This document shows, piece after piece, positions 16,981-26,661 of a DNA stretch of 64,000 nt. The stretch lies in contig NZ_SJOJ01000002.1 of assembly GCF_004330295.1 (NCBI RefSeq), positions 1-64,000 on the forward strand. Direction: 5' to 3'. The position numbers and the translations under genes were made by a program. The stretch is from Rahnella victoriana. Lineage in GTDB: Bacteria > Pseudomonadota > Gammaproteobacteria > Enterobacterales > Enterobacteriaceae. The notes under the pieces were generated by a model. It was not told where the DNA came from and searched no databases. It saw only the letters and a program-made list of their open reading frames with translations. Each line of letters starts with the position of its first letter. Position 1 is the first letter of the stretch.

Positions 16981-18315
16981 GTGCAGCTGATAGCCCGATC
17001 TATCGCTCTGGCGTATAGCAACCTTCCACGGCCCCACCGCATTATGCTGGGGTCACTTACCGTCGTCACACTGGCTGTGGCCGTATGGAAACCGTTAGCT
17101 TATCACCCGGACAACGACCTTTCTGATACCAGACCGCTGGTTAAAAACATTACCCTCGATAATCAGCAGTTGCGTTCATTGCTACCTGAAGCCAGTGAAC
17201 CTATCGACCAGTCTCCTCCCGCTGACGACGATATCCCGCAAGATGACCTTGACGATAAAACCGTCAATGAAGCGGGTGTTCATGAATATGTCGTGTCAAC
17301 CGGCGATACCCTCAGCAGTATCCTGAATCAGTACGGCATTGATATGTCGGAAATCGCCGCGCTGTCTGACGCTAACCGTGATTTACGTAACCTGAAAGTC
17401 GGGCAGCAGATCTCCTGGACACTCAATGATGCCGGTGATTTACAGCGTCTGACCTGGGAAAAATCGCGCCGTGAGACGTACACCTTTGACCGCTCCGGCA
17501 ACAGCTTTAAAGCCTCGCTGGAAACCCTGAAAGGCGAATGGCGGGATTCCGTCGTCAAAGGCTCGCTGAACGGCAGCTTTGTCACCAGCGCGAAAGCGGC
17601 GGGGCTGAGCAGCGGCGAAGTCAGCGCGGTGATTAAAGCACTGCAATGGCAACTCGATTTCCGCAAACTGAAGAAAGGCGACGACTTTGCCGTGCTGATG
17701 TCCCACGAAGTGCTGGACGGTAAGAACGAGCAAAGCGAATTGCAGGCCGTGCGTATGCGTACCGGCGGCAAAGATTATTACGCCGTGCGTGCCGAAGACG
17801 GCAAGTTCTATGACCGCAGCGGCAGCGGGCTGGCGAAAGGCTTCCTGCGTTTCCCGACCGGCAAACAATACCGTGTCTCCTCTAACTTCAACCCGCGTCG
17901 TCTCAATCCGGTGACGGGCCGCATTGCGCCACACCGTGGTGTCGATTTCGCCGTCCCTGTCGGGACGCCGGTGCTGGCTGTCGGTGATGGCGAAGTGGTG
18001 GTTGCCAAAAATGGCGGCGCAGCGGGTAACTATGTGGCGATCCGCCACGGTCGTCAGTACATGACCCGTTATATGCATCTGCGCAAAATTCTGGTGAAAC
18101 CGGGTCAGAAAATTAAACGCGGTGACCGCATCGCGCTTTCCGGTAATACCGGCCGTTCCACCGGTCCGCATCTGCACTTCGAAATGTGGATTAACCAGCT
18201 GGCAGTGAATCCGCTGACCGCTAAATTGCCGCGTACCGAAGGGCTGACAGGTAAAGATCGCAGTACTTATCTGGCCACCGTTCGTCAGGTTGTTCCTCAG
18301 CTGAAGTTTGACTGA
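16981..18315 (+). CDS. mepM: Murein DD-endopeptidase MepM
   Basis: A 444-residue envelope hydrolase that cuts D-Ala-mDAP cross-links to let new peptidoglycan be inserted. It has an N-terminal membrane anchor, a LysM domain (from about residue 99, HEYVVSTGDTLSSILNQYG) and a C-terminal M23 LytM metallopeptidase with HRGVD (about 318) and HLHFE (about 397) as zinc ligands. The start is GTG at 16981 behind AAAAGGAC. It lies 20 bases after znuA, so may share its transcript and respond to zinc. Confidence 0.95.
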   Translation: MQLIARSIALAYSNLPRPHRIMLGSLTVVTLAVAVWKPLAYHPDNDLSDTRPLVKNITLDNQQLRSLLPEASEPIDQSPPADDDIPQDDLDDKTVNEAGVHEYVVSTGDTLSSILNQYGIDMSEIAALSDANRDLRNLKVGQQISWTLNDAGDLQRLTWEKSRRETYTFDRSGNSFKASLETLKGEWRDSVVKGSLNGSFVTSAKAAGLSSGEVSAVIKALQWQLDFRKLKKGDDFAVLMSHEVLDGKNEQSELQAVRMRTGGKDYYAVRAEDGKFYDRSGSGLAKGFLRFPTGKQYRVSSNFNPRRLNPVTGRIAPHRGVDFAVPVGTPVLAVGDGEVVVAKNGGAAGNYVAIRHGRQYMTRYMHLRKILVKPGQKIKRGDRIALSGNTGRSTGPHLHFEMWINQLAVNPLTAKLPRTEGLTGKDRSTYLATVRQVVPQLKFD

Positions 18316-18408
18316 TCGCTTAGGTTTTAATGATTAGCCGCCGTGATTTATTGCAAAATAACTCACGGCACTTATCATTAAGCCAGAATTTGATATAAGA
18401 GCCTGAGC

Positions 18409-19389
18409 ATGCAGCCAGAAAAAGAAAAACGATCCAACGTAGAGTTCATCCCACAGTTTCAGAAAACCTTTTATCATCCACGTTACTGGGGCGTCTGGCT
18501 GGGCGTCGGTGCGATGGCCGGTATGGCGTATTTGCCCGCAAAAGTCCGTGACCCGATCTTAGGCAGTCTCGGCCGTCTGGCCGGAAAGTTTGCCAAAGGC
18601 GCGCGTCGCCGTGCACAAATCAATTTGTTGTATTGCCTGCCGGAAACCCCGGAAGCTGAGCGTGAGCACATCATTGATGAGATGTTCGCGACAGCGCCGC
18701 AATCGATGGTGATGATGGCTGAACTGGCGATCCGCGATCCCAAAAAAGTCATGCAGCGCGTTCACTGGCACGGCAAAGACATTGTCGATCAGATGAAAGC
18801 GGAAGGTAAAAATGTGATTTTCCTGGTGCCCCACGGCTGGGCGGTGGATATTCCGGCGATGCTGATGGCGGCGGAAGGTCAGCCAATGGCGGCCATGTTC
18901 CATAATCAGAAAAACCCGCTGACTGATTATCTGTGGAATACCGTGCGCCGCCGTTTTGGTGGCCGCATGCATGCCCGCAACGACGGCATCAAGCCGTTTA
19001 TCAGTTCGGTACGTCAGGGTTACTGGGGCTACTATTTGCCGGATCAGGATCACGGTGCGGAACACAGCGAATTCGTGGATTTCTTCGCGACCTATAAAGC
19101 GACATTGCCTGCGGTGGGTCGCCTGATGAAAGTCTGCCGCGCCGCGATCGTGCCGCTGTTCCCGGTGTATAACGGCCATGAACAACGTCTCGATATCTAC
19201 GTACGCCCGCCGATGGACGATCTGGCAACGGCGGACGATAACCGTATCGCGCGCAGAATGAATGAGGAAGTGGAGGTGCTGGTCGGGCCGAATCCGGAGC
19301 AATACACCTGGATCCTCAAACTGCTGAAAACCCGTAAACCGGGCGAGCCGGAACCCTATTCGCGCAAAGAACTTTACCCTAAAAAGTAA
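18409..19389 (+). CDS. lpxM: Lipid A late acyltransferase LpxM (MsbB)
   Basis: A 326-residue inner-membrane acyltransferase that adds the final secondary acyl chain (normally myristate) to Kdo2-lipid A. An N-terminal membrane segment and the HX4D motif (HGWAVD, about 141-146) are present, with family stretches [20 protein letters not shown] and YYLPDQDHG. It follows mepM as in E. coli and ends at a strong terminator. Confidence 0.9.
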   Translation: MQPEKEKRSNVEFIPQFQKTFYHPRYWGVWLGVGAMAGMAYLPAKVRDPILGSLGRLAGKFAKGARRRAQINLLYCLPETPEAEREHIIDEMFATAPQSMVMMAELAIRDPKKVMQRVHWHGKDIVDQMKAEGKNVIFLVPHGWAVDIPAMLMAAEGQPMAAMFHNQKNPLTDYLWNTVRRRFGGRMHARNDGIKPFISSVRQGYWGYYLPDQDHGAEHSEFVDFFATYKATLPAVGRLMKVCRAAIVPLFPVYNGHEQRLDIYVRPPMDDLATADDNRIARRMNEEVEVLVGPNPEQYTWILKLLKTRKPGEPEPYSRKELYPKK

Positions 19390-19404
19390 GCGAATAAAGA
19401 TCTG

Positions 19405-19437
19405 AAAAGCTGAGGCTCGCACCTCAGCTTTTTTTTA
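19405..19437 (+). terminator. Terminator of lpxM
   Basis: AAGCTGAGG and CCTCAGCTT flank a 6-base loop, with an eight-T run after the stem. It reaches the last codon of the convergent MFS gene. Confidence 0.85.
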
Positions 19438-20655
19438 AGCTTTTTTCACGGAACGTCGGAGAAATACCGCGATCAGCACTGCCCCGGCCACGCCGGAGAA
19501 CATGCCTGTGAGCATAAAAATCCCGTTGCCGCAGGCAAAATAGAGTTGCTTGGCGACTTCGATGCCCGCCGCAAACACGGCGATGGTGATCAGCCCCAGC
19601 GCGGCCGCGACGGTGCCTTTGCCGGTCGGGCTGGAAAAGAGCGTCAGGCGGTAAAGTCCGGCATTCACCAGCCCTGATCCCAGCGCATAAAGGCTCAGCC
19701 CGCCAATGATCCACAGCCAGGCATGCACCATAAACAGCGACGCATACGCGCTGATTGCAAGGCCGAGGACAATCGGAATGATGCCCGACCAGACCGGTGT
19801 GCGGATATTCACTTTTCCGCTGAGTTTGCTCAGGGTGATGTTACCGATGATCAGCCCGGTGAACACCGGCACCTGCAACCCTCCGTACTGAAGCGGCGTC
19901 ATTCCCGCATCCTGAATCAGCCACACCGGCGACTGTGCCACCCAGGCCAGCAGAGGAAGGGTGATCAGCCCGATGGACAGCGAACCGAGCATCACGCCGG
20001 AATTGCTGAAGACTTCACGGTAATCGCTCAGCAGTCGGCGCAGGGAGAAGCGTTCGCCACGACCTGACACGGTTTCCGGCATGCTGCGCCATAATCCCCA
20101 GAATGACAAAGCCGAGACCAGAGCAAACAACGCAAACATCGCTTTCCACGGTGCGTAATGAATAAACGCCGCGCCCGCCAGCGGTCCGAGCAGCGGGGCG
20201 ATCAGGGTAATGTTCGCCATCAGCGCCATCAGTTTGACGCTCAGGGTTTCGCTGAACGCTTCCTGAATGGCGGCGTACCCGACAGCACCGATAAAGCACA
20301 GACTCATGCCCTGCAAAAAACGCATCAGAATGAACTGTTCGATATTGCGGGTGAAAACGGTCAGCAAACAGGTGACGGTGAAAAAGGCCACGCCAGCCAG
20401 TAAAACCGGTCTGCGACCCAGCCGGTCGGACAGCGGGCCGAGCAGCCATTGCAGCAAAATTCCGCCGCACAGATAGGCGGTCAGCGAGGTCGACACCCAG
20501 TCGGCGCTGGCGCTGAAATCACTGATCACCTGCAACATGCCGGGCTGGATCATATCGTGGGCGATATAGGTGGCGAACTCGAATAATACCAGCGACAACG
20601 GGAACAGCCACTGGCGCGCGCTGAGTGTGGAGGCAGGCGGTGAAAGGGACGACAT
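19435..20655 (-). CDS. MdfA-type MFS multidrug exporter beside the siderophore cluster
   Basis: A 406-residue 12-helix drug:H+ antiporter closely resembling E. coli MdfA. The key residues Glu26 and Asp34 (LFEFATYIAHDMIQPG) and Arg112 (MRFLQGMSLC) are all retained at the same numbers. MdfA itself exports cationic and neutral drugs. It lies 81 bases after dfoC in the same direction, across a hairpin. It could be the desferrioxamine exporter of the cluster, or an independent drug pump; context favours the former but does not prove it. Confidence 0.8.
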   Translation of the reverse strand: MSSLSPPASTLSARQWLFPLSLVLFEFATYIAHDMIQPGMLQVISDFSASADWVSTSLTAYLCGGILLQWLLGPLSDRLGRRPVLLAGVAFFTVTCLLTVFTRNIEQFILMRFLQGMSLCFIGAVGYAAIQEAFSETLSVKLMALMANITLIAPLLGPLAGAAFIHYAPWKAMFALFALVSALSFWGLWRSMPETVSGRGERFSLRRLLSDYREVFSNSGVMLGSLSIGLITLPLLAWVAQSPVWLIQDAGMTPLQYGGLQVPVFTGLIIGNITLSKLSGKVNIRTPVWSGIIPIVLGLAISAYASLFMVHAWLWIIGGLSLYALGSGLVNAGLYRLTLFSSPTGKGTVAAALGLITIAVFAAGIEVAKQLYFACGNGIFMLTGMFSGVAGAVLIAVFLRRSVKKA

Positions 20656-20683
20656 AACGATAATTCTCCGGTACTCAACATTG

Positions 20684-20711
20684 AAAAAGCGCGGCCTGTG
20701 AAAGCCGCGCT
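20684..20711 (-). terminator. Terminator or attenuator between dfoC and the MFS gene
   Basis: AGCGCGGC (20688-20695) pairs with GCCGCGCT (20704-20711). On the minus strand the stem is followed by TTTTT. It would end or reduce dfoJAC transcription before the MFS gene. Confidence 0.75.
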
Positions 20712-20736
20712 AAAGTGCATTACGTTAACGTTTTAT

Positions 20737-23121
20737 TCAGTAGCGGTTAGCGTACGCCGCGATCGGGTTTTCCAGCGTTCCGGCAAATTTCAGGTTCTGT
20801 GCCGGGTCCGACAGGTTAATCATCTGCTGGTTATTCGCCAGTTGCAGACGGTTCAGGCAGGAGTGCGTGAATTCGGCACCGAACATGTCATAACGGGCAA
20901 ATTTCTCCGCCAGTTCCGGATACTGAATCTGGTAATCACGCACCACGTCGGCGACCACCTGCCAGAACTGACCGGCCGGATAATCGCCATGCTCTTCAAG
21001 AATACGGGCGATAAAGCGGAACACACCGGCAAACACGTCGGTGAAGATCGACAGGATTTTCAGATCCTCCGGAACGTCCACCGCCAGACGTTTGGCTTTT
21101 TCAGGCAAATTGGCGTCCGGGTTCATTACCGCGATTTCTTCGGCAATATCCTTCATGAAGGCATTCACCGGGATGTTATTTTCAAAGCGCAGGATCAGGT
21201 TTTCACCGTGAGGCATAAACACCAGATCGTACTGATAGAAGCAGTGCAGCAGCGGGCTGAGATAGGCGTGCATGTAGCGTTTGAGCCAGTCACCGGTCGC
21301 CAGACCGGATGATTTGATCATCTCGACAATCAGCGCATCGCCATGTTTATCGGTATGCAGCAGGGCGGCCATGGTCATCAGACGCTGATTTGGCTGCAAC
21401 CGGGCGACAGGGTTTTCGCGCCACAGCGCCGCAAACATTTTTTTATACGCGCTGTCGCCTTTAATGGCCTGTTCAAAGTAATGGTTGTGGTAACCGAGGG
21501 AAGCCACTTCCTGCAGGATGCTGAAACCGGTGGATTGCAGGTAAGCGTCGTTTTCGACCAGATCGGCCAGCCATTCGTTGATCCCCGGCGTGGTCGCCAT
21601 GTAGTAAGGCGACAGGCCACGCATAAAGCCCATATTGAGGATCGACAACGCCGTTTTGACGTAGCGACCTTTGGGACGGCTGGCGTTATAGAAGGTACGG
21701 ATTGACTGTTGTGCCAGATAGTTATCCTCACCTTCACCGAGATAAATCAGGAACTGGCGGGCGATGTCCGGGGCAAAAACAGTCAGCAGTTTGTTCTGCC
21801 ACTGCCAGGGGTGAACCGGCATGAAATAGTACTTTTTCGGGTCAACACCGGTATCCACCAGCTTTTGCGTGAAGGCACAAATTTGCGCATCACCCAGTTC
21901 TTCAGCGATCAGTTTTTCATACGGCAAACCCGCGACGCTGGCGAAATGCGCTTTGTCGTGGTGAACCGCGACCCACACCAGTGGCAGCGGATTGGCGGCT
22001 TCCGGCGCATAGCGCACGTAGTCACCGGCATCGAAACCAATACGACCATTGTTGGCGATAAAGCTCGGATGGCCTTCAGTCATGCTGGCTTCTACGGTCT
22101 GGAAATCGGCTTCAGACAGCTGTTTGGCTGTGGTGTGGTTATTCACCAGTTTGTAGGCGCTGCTGTACAGCGTGCTGCTGATTTCTTCCAGATAGGTCGG
22201 CAGCATGGCCTGGGAAATGCCAATCTGATCGGCGAATTCAATGATGAATCTGACGGCATCCAGCGGCTGCGGGTTGAAATTATCCAGACGCTGAATGCTG
22301 TCGAGGTCAATCATCCAGTCGTTCAGGGGCAACTGACGCGCACGGAAGCGATATTCAATTTCCGACGCCGGCACTGCCAGCTGGTAATCCGTCCAGGTGC
22401 CGGTAGTTTTCAGTGCCTGCGGGGCCAGCAGACGTTCGTGCGTCAGTTCTGACAGGCATTTACGCAACAGCAGGGCATTGGCTTTCGCCCAGATGTCCGG
22501 TTGCAGGTGCTGACCGGTTTGCAGAGTCGCGGGAGTCATAGTGGTTTTTTCCTTCTGGCTGGCCTGAATGAAATCTTCACGCTGGCAAAATGCCAGCCAT
22601 GCAGTTTTATGTGTCAGTTGAATCTGTTTCTGATAGCGGAAACCGGCGCGTTTATTCAGCTTGTGAATTTTCTCGTTGCGCACATCCGGCTCGACCACCA
22701 CGCGTTTCACTTCCGGCTGGCTGAACAGGTATTCCATCACGGCGGAAAATACCTGCCAGCTGAAACCTGCGACAGGTTTGTCCGCCGGAGAGAGCAGAAT
22801 ATGCATGCCCATATCCCCCGGCTGCACCTCGTAATGCTCATGCAGCGGGTCGTCCTGCACCGGATAACATTCGATCAGAAATTGCGGCTGACCGTCGATT
22901 TCGCCCATCAGCGCGGCCTGAGGTTTTCCTCTGGTCAGGTCGCGGTAAAAACTGTCGACGTCGGCGACGGTACTGTTTTGCATGCCCCAGAAATGCGCAT
23001 AAGGCTGGATCATCCAGCCGTGTAACACGGCCGCATCTTTTTGCAAATCCAGCGGGCGGAAGGTCACTGTTCCGGCGGCGCGCTGGCACGAATAGACGCG
23101 GGCGGATAAGGGTTCTGACAT
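20737..23121 (-). CDS. dfoC: Desferrioxamine synthetase DfoC, fused acyltransferase and NIS synthetase
   Basis: A 794-residue fusion. Residues 1 to about 190 are a GNAT acyltransferase (DesC-like) that would acylate N-hydroxycadaverine. From residue 195 an IucA/IucC-type NIS synthetase (DesD-like, about 600 residues) condenses and cyclises the units into desferrioxamine using ATP; HPSFIANNGRIGFDAGDY and MPVHPWQWQ are family motifs. The ATG at 23121 has GGAGA upstream. Erwinia DfoC has the same fusion. The gene is 14 bases after dfoA. An internal ATG at 22539 (residue 195) could yield the synthetase alone. Confidence 0.9.
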   Translation of the reverse strand: MSEPLSARVYSCQRAAGTVTFRPLDLQKDAAVLHGWMIQPYAHFWGMQNSTVADVDSFYRDLTRGKPQAALMGEIDGQPQFLIECYPVQDDPLHEHYEVQPGDMGMHILLSPADKPVAGFSWQVFSAVMEYLFSQPEVKRVVVEPDVRNEKIHKLNKRAGFRYQKQIQLTHKTAWLAFCQREDFIQASQKEKTTMTPATLQTGQHLQPDIWAKANALLLRKCLSELTHERLLAPQALKTTGTWTDYQLAVPASEIEYRFRARQLPLNDWMIDLDSIQRLDNFNPQPLDAVRFIIEFADQIGISQAMLPTYLEEISSTLYSSAYKLVNNHTTAKQLSEADFQTVEASMTEGHPSFIANNGRIGFDAGDYVRYAPEAANPLPLVWVAVHHDKAHFASVAGLPYEKLIAEELGDAQICAFTQKLVDTGVDPKKYYFMPVHPWQWQNKLLTVFAPDIARQFLIYLGEGEDNYLAQQSIRTFYNASRPKGRYVKTALSILNMGFMRGLSPYYMATTPGINEWLADLVENDAYLQSTGFSILQEVASLGYHNHYFEQAIKGDSAYKKMFAALWRENPVARLQPNQRLMTMAALLHTDKHGDALIVEMIKSSGLATGDWLKRYMHAYLSPLLHCFYQYDLVFMPHGENLILRFENNIPVNAFMKDIAEEIAVMNPDANLPEKAKRLAVDVPEDLKILSIFTDVFAGVFRFIARILEEHGDYPAGQFWQVVADVVRDYQIQYPELAEKFARYDMFGAEFTHSCLNRLQLANNQQMINLSDPAQNLKFAGTLENPIAAYANRY

Positions 23122-23135
23122 GGATACGTTCTCCG

Positions 23136-24446
23136 TTAGTTTCCGGCAAGGCCGCGGGTGCAGAAGGTCTGGAAAGCGATGGATTTCTCCACCGGATAGA
23201 CTTCGCGCCCCAGCATTTCGCGAATAATGGTGCTGTTGCGGTAGCACGCCATGCCCAGATCGGGGGTGACGAAACCGTGGGTATGCAGCTCGGCGTTTTG
23301 CACAAAAATCTGGTTGTGTGCATCGATGCTGTAATTGCGGTTGACCGCATAACGGCCTGCCTCATCCCACTGAATGTGGGTGTAAATACCTTCGATAAAT
23401 TGCGGCGGCTGATAGCCGTAACCGGTCGCGAGGATCACCGACTCGGTGCGGTGGCGGTATTCCTGCTGCTGTTCGTGATGCAGCAGGCTCATTTCCAGTT
23501 CGCCGCTGCGGTTGCGGGTCATCGCGGTCAGTTCGGAATGGGTGTACAGATCCACCTTCAGCGGACCGTCGAGGCGTTTGATGTACATCAGATCGTAGAT
23601 ATCGTTGATAAGGCTGATGTTAATGCCCTTATACAGGCACTTTTGCTCCCGGTTGAGCTGGTCGCGTTTGGCCATCGGCAGGTCGTGAAAATAGTCGATG
23701 TATTCCGGCGAGGTCATTTCCAGCGTCAGTTTGCTGTACTCCAGCGGGTAGAAACGCGGCGCGCGGGTGACCCACGTCAGGTGGTAATCGTGTTTATCGA
23801 TGTCGGACAGCAGGTCGTAGTAGATTTCAGCGGCGCTCTGACCGCTGCCGACCACGGTGATGGATCGGGCGTTCTGTACCTGCTCTTTGTTCGGCAGATA
23901 GGCTGAGGAATGGTGCACGTTTTTGCCCGCATCACGGGCGCAGGCAGGCATCCACGGCGACGGGCCGGTGCCCAGTACCAGCCGTCTGGTGGGGTAAACC
24001 TGCTTATCGCCGCCTTTGGTAGAGCGCGCCGCGACCAGATAACATTCCTGTTCCGCATCCCAGGTCACCAGTTCCACGCGCGTGGAGAATTGCAGGCTGG
24101 TCAGTTGCTGGCAGGCCCACTGGCAATACTGGTTAAACTCTTTGCGCATCATGAAGAAATCTTCACGGATGTAGAAAGAGTAAAGTTTACCTTTCATTTT
24201 CAGGTAATTGAGAAAGCTGTATGGGCTGGTCGGGTCTGCGAGCGTCACCAGATCCGCCATAAACGGTGTCTGTAAATGCGCGCTTTCCAGCATCATGCCG
24301 GTGTGCCAGTCGAAGCTGTCATTCTGATCTAAAAACAGACCGTTCAGCTCTTTCACCGGCTCGGTCAGGCAGGCCAGCCCGAGATTGAACGGGCCGATGC
24401 CGATGGCGATAAAATCGTAGATTTGCGTGTCTGGGGTGATGTTCAT
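23136..24446 (-). CDS. dfoA: Cadaverine N-monooxygenase DfoA
   Basis: A 436-residue FAD/NADPH-dependent N-hydroxylase of the lysine/ornithine monooxygenase family (IucD, DesB). The FAD motif is GIGPFNLGLA (16-25), the NADPH motif is VVGSGQSAAEIYYDL, and the substrate-side motif LATGYGYQPP is near the C-terminus. In the cluster it would hydroxylate cadaverine supplied by DfoJ. It lies 13 bases after dfoJ and 14 before dfoC in one operon. Confidence 0.9.
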   Translation of the reverse strand: MNITPDTQIYDFIAIGIGPFNLGLACLTEPVKELNGLFLDQNDSFDWHTGMMLESAHLQTPFMADLVTLADPTSPYSFLNYLKMKGKLYSFYIREDFFMMRKEFNQYCQWACQQLTSLQFSTRVELVTWDAEQECYLVAARSTKGGDKQVYPTRRLVLGTGPSPWMPACARDAGKNVHHSSAYLPNKEQVQNARSITVVGSGQSAAEIYYDLLSDIDKHDYHLTWVTRAPRFYPLEYSKLTLEMTSPEYIDYFHDLPMAKRDQLNREQKCLYKGINISLINDIYDLMYIKRLDGPLKVDLYTHSELTAMTRNRSGELEMSLLHHEQQQEYRHRTESVILATGYGYQPPQFIEGIYTHIQWDEAGRYAVNRNYSIDAHNQIFVQNAELHTHGFVTPDLGMACYRNSTIIREMLGREVYPVEKSIAFQTFCTRGLAGN

Positions 24447-24459
24447 GATGCAGCTCCTG

Positions 24460-26031
24460 TTACCGGTTTTTCGCGGCGCTCAGCGCGGCGGCTGTCAGTT
24501 CTTTGCCGTAATGCGTGATCAGGCTGAGCACGTCGGCAACGTCTTCCGTGGTGGTGGTCGGGTTCAGTAAGGTGAATTTCAGATACTGACGGTCATGCAC
24601 TTTGGTACCGGCGATCACGGCACTGCCGTCGCGGAAAATCGCCTTGCGGATCCCGGCGTTGATCGCATCAATTTGTTCATGGTTCATCGACATACGCGGA
24701 ACGAAACGGAACACCAGCGTGCTCAGTTCCGGCTTGTGCAGCACCTCGATATTCGGGTTCTGCTCCATCATCTGATGGGTTTCGGTTGCGCGTGCCAATA
24801 GCACATCGAAGGATTCACCCAGCGCCTGCTGGCCCATAATCCGCAGCGTCAGCCACATTTTCAGCGCATCGAAACGTTTGGTGGTCTGAATGCTTTTGTT
24901 CACCAGATTCGGCGTGCCTTCCAGTTTTGCACTCAGCGGGTTCAGGTATTCGGCGTGATGGGTGACGTGCTCCAGATGGCTGTGATCGTTAACCAGGAAC
25001 GCGCTGCAACTGACCGGCTGGAAGAAGGATTTGTGGTAATCCACGGTGACGGAATCCGCCAGATGAATGCCTTCAATACGCTGGCGATGCTGAGGGGATA
25101 CCAGCAGGCCACAGCCGTATGCGGCGTCAGCGTGCATCCAGATTTTTTCTTTGCGGCAGATTTCTGCAATGTCATTCAGCGGGTCGATGCTGCCAAAGTC
25201 TGTCGTACCGGCGGTGGCAACAACGGCAATCGGGATCAGCCCTTCGGCATGACAACGGTCGATTTCGGCTTTGAGCGCACTCATGTCCATACGGAAGGCG
25301 CTGTCACAGGCAACCGGCACCACGGCGTCATAACCCAGGCCGAGCAGGGCGGCAGATTTCTGAATGCTGAAATGGCTTACCTGGGAGCTGAAGATGCGCC
25401 AGCGGTTAGCTTCCGGCGGCAGCCCCTGATATTTTATGCTGTGTTGCGGGCGGGTACGTTTGCAGTGGCTGTCACGCGCCAGCAGCATCGCCATCAGATT
25501 TGACTGGGTACCGCCGCTGGTGAAGATGCCATCCGATTGCGCACCAAATCCGATACGGGCCAGTGTCCAGTCGATGACTTTTTGTTCGATTAAAGTGCCG
25601 CCTGCGCTCTGATCCCAGGTGTCTACCGAGGAGTTAATGGCGCTGATAAACAGTTCCGCCAGTTGGGAAGGGACCACCGTCGGACAGTTGAGGTGCGCGA
25701 GGTATTTGGGATGATGAAAATAGACGGCGTGTTGCAGATATAAATCATCCAGTTCCTCCAGCGCCAGCCGTGTTCCGTCTAAAGGTTTGGTCAGATCAAT
25801 ATGGCGAAATTGCTCGGCTAATTCCGCGGGGGAGACACCTGAAAAAGGTTTCTCAGTATGGTTAATATGGGATTTAATTAATTCAATCCCTTGCTCAATG
25901 TGTGCCTGCCATTCCTGCGTGCTGTGTTGGTTAAAAATATAACCCTCATTCTGGCTTATTTTCGCCTGAGACATAGTAAGGTCTTTGGCGCTGACCGGCA
26001 TTATTTCCCAATTATTTATCTGGCTCATCAT
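24460..26031 (-). CDS. dfoJ: Lysine decarboxylase DfoJ, siderophore type
   Basis: A 523-residue PLP-dependent group II decarboxylase (DesA/DfoJ family). The PLP-binding Lys lies in VDYHKSFFQPVS (about residue 333), with HADAAYGCG upstream of it. It would decarboxylate lysine to cadaverine, the first step in desferrioxamine synthesis. It is the first gene of dfoJ-dfoA-dfoC, behind a promoter covered by Fur boxes. ATG codons at 26031 and 26028 are both possible. Confidence 0.9.
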   Translation of the reverse strand: MMSQINNWEIMPVSAKDLTMSQAKISQNEGYIFNQHSTQEWQAHIEQGIELIKSHINHTEKPFSGVSPAELAEQFRHIDLTKPLDGTRLALEELDDLYLQHAVYFHHPKYLAHLNCPTVVPSQLAELFISAINSSVDTWDQSAGGTLIEQKVIDWTLARIGFGAQSDGIFTSGGTQSNLMAMLLARDSHCKRTRPQHSIKYQGLPPEANRWRIFSSQVSHFSIQKSAALLGLGYDAVVPVACDSAFRMDMSALKAEIDRCHAEGLIPIAVVATAGTTDFGSIDPLNDIAEICRKEKIWMHADAAYGCGLLVSPQHRQRIEGIHLADSVTVDYHKSFFQPVSCSAFLVNDHSHLEHVTHHAEYLNPLSAKLEGTPNLVNKSIQTTKRFDALKMWLTLRIMGQQALGESFDVLLARATETHQMMEQNPNIEVLHKPELSTLVFRFVPRMSMNHEQIDAINAGIRKAIFRDGSAVIAGTKVHDRQYLKFTLLNPTTTTEDVADVLSLITHYGKELTAAALSAAKNR

Positions 26032-26241
26032 GGACCCTTAATGTGTGTCCTTTTTATCCGCAGCGGGCGTGGGGAGGCCGCCCGGATAAAGTCAGGATTT
26101 TTTCAGTGAACGTAAGCATCAGCAGGCAGGGCTGATGGCCACGCCTGTAAAGTGTATGGATATATGTGTTTTGTTATCTGAAATAATCAGTGATATGTCT
26201 TGTGTGATTTCCTTAATGCGGACGTATACAAGGTTTTAACG

Positions 26242-26279
26242 AATGAGAATCATTATAAATGCAAATCATTATCATTCAA
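26242..26279 (-). promoter_or_regulatory. dfoJ promoter overlapped by tandem Fur boxes
   Basis: On the minus strand TTGAAT (26274-26279) and TATAAT (26252-26257) are spaced by 16 bases. The promoter is covered by two Fur-type elements, AATGAGAATCATTAT (26242-26256) and AAATCATTATCATT (26263-26276). Iron-bound Fur would block polymerase directly. Confidence 0.8.
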
Positions 26280-26326
26280 CAACGACATTGAACATTTGCC
26301 CATAACGGCATTTTTTGGTGTTCTAA

Positions 26327-26342
26327 TGTGATCTGCTTCACA
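26327..26342. promoter_or_regulatory. CRP site upstream of dfoJ
   Basis: TGTGATCTGCTTCACA fits the CRP core TGTGA-N6-TCACA exactly. Its centre is about 90 bases upstream of the predicted dfoJ transcription start, on the face expected for class I activation. The only gene it can serve in that direction is dfoJ. Confidence 0.65.
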
Positions 26343-26602
26343 TAAAAATCCTGCTATCACTAAGTTCAGCTAAGATCCCATGGGATGAATCTGTATTTGT
26401 TATTCGTTTATTGCTGTTATTTGTGAGGTTTTTTGATAGGAAAAGTTATATTTATACGCAGTGAATGTAGGTGTAATTAATTTACGCTATGTGATGGTTT
26501 ATACGCCGGAGAGTATTATTTCAGGGAAATGGCAAAATAATGATCAAATTAAGATCACGGAAGCGAGGTGAAGAAGGTGAAACTAAACACTCGGACAGTG
26601 CA

Positions 26603-26632
26603 AAATAAAAAGACCGATCATGATGATCGGCC
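26603..26632 (-). terminator. Terminator of pykA
   Basis: CCGATCA (614-620 of the 26-kb block) pairs with TGATCGG (624-630); on the minus strand TTTTTATTTT follows. It lies about 30 bases after the pykA stop codon. Confidence 0.8.
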
Positions 26633-26661
26633 TTATATACATATTTTATTACATTTCGCTG

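Larger units (their letters stand above)
26032..26661. other. 630-base gap holding the dfoJ promoter
   Basis: It contains the dfoJ leader (about 210 bases), the Fur-covered promoter (26242-26279), a CRP site (26327-26342), an AT-rich stretch without visible genes, and the pykA terminator. No open frame in it looks like a real gene. Confidence 0.6.

Noticed and set aside
18559-19422. A 287-codon frame opposite lpxM
   Set aside because: A shadow frame of a clear gene on the other strand.
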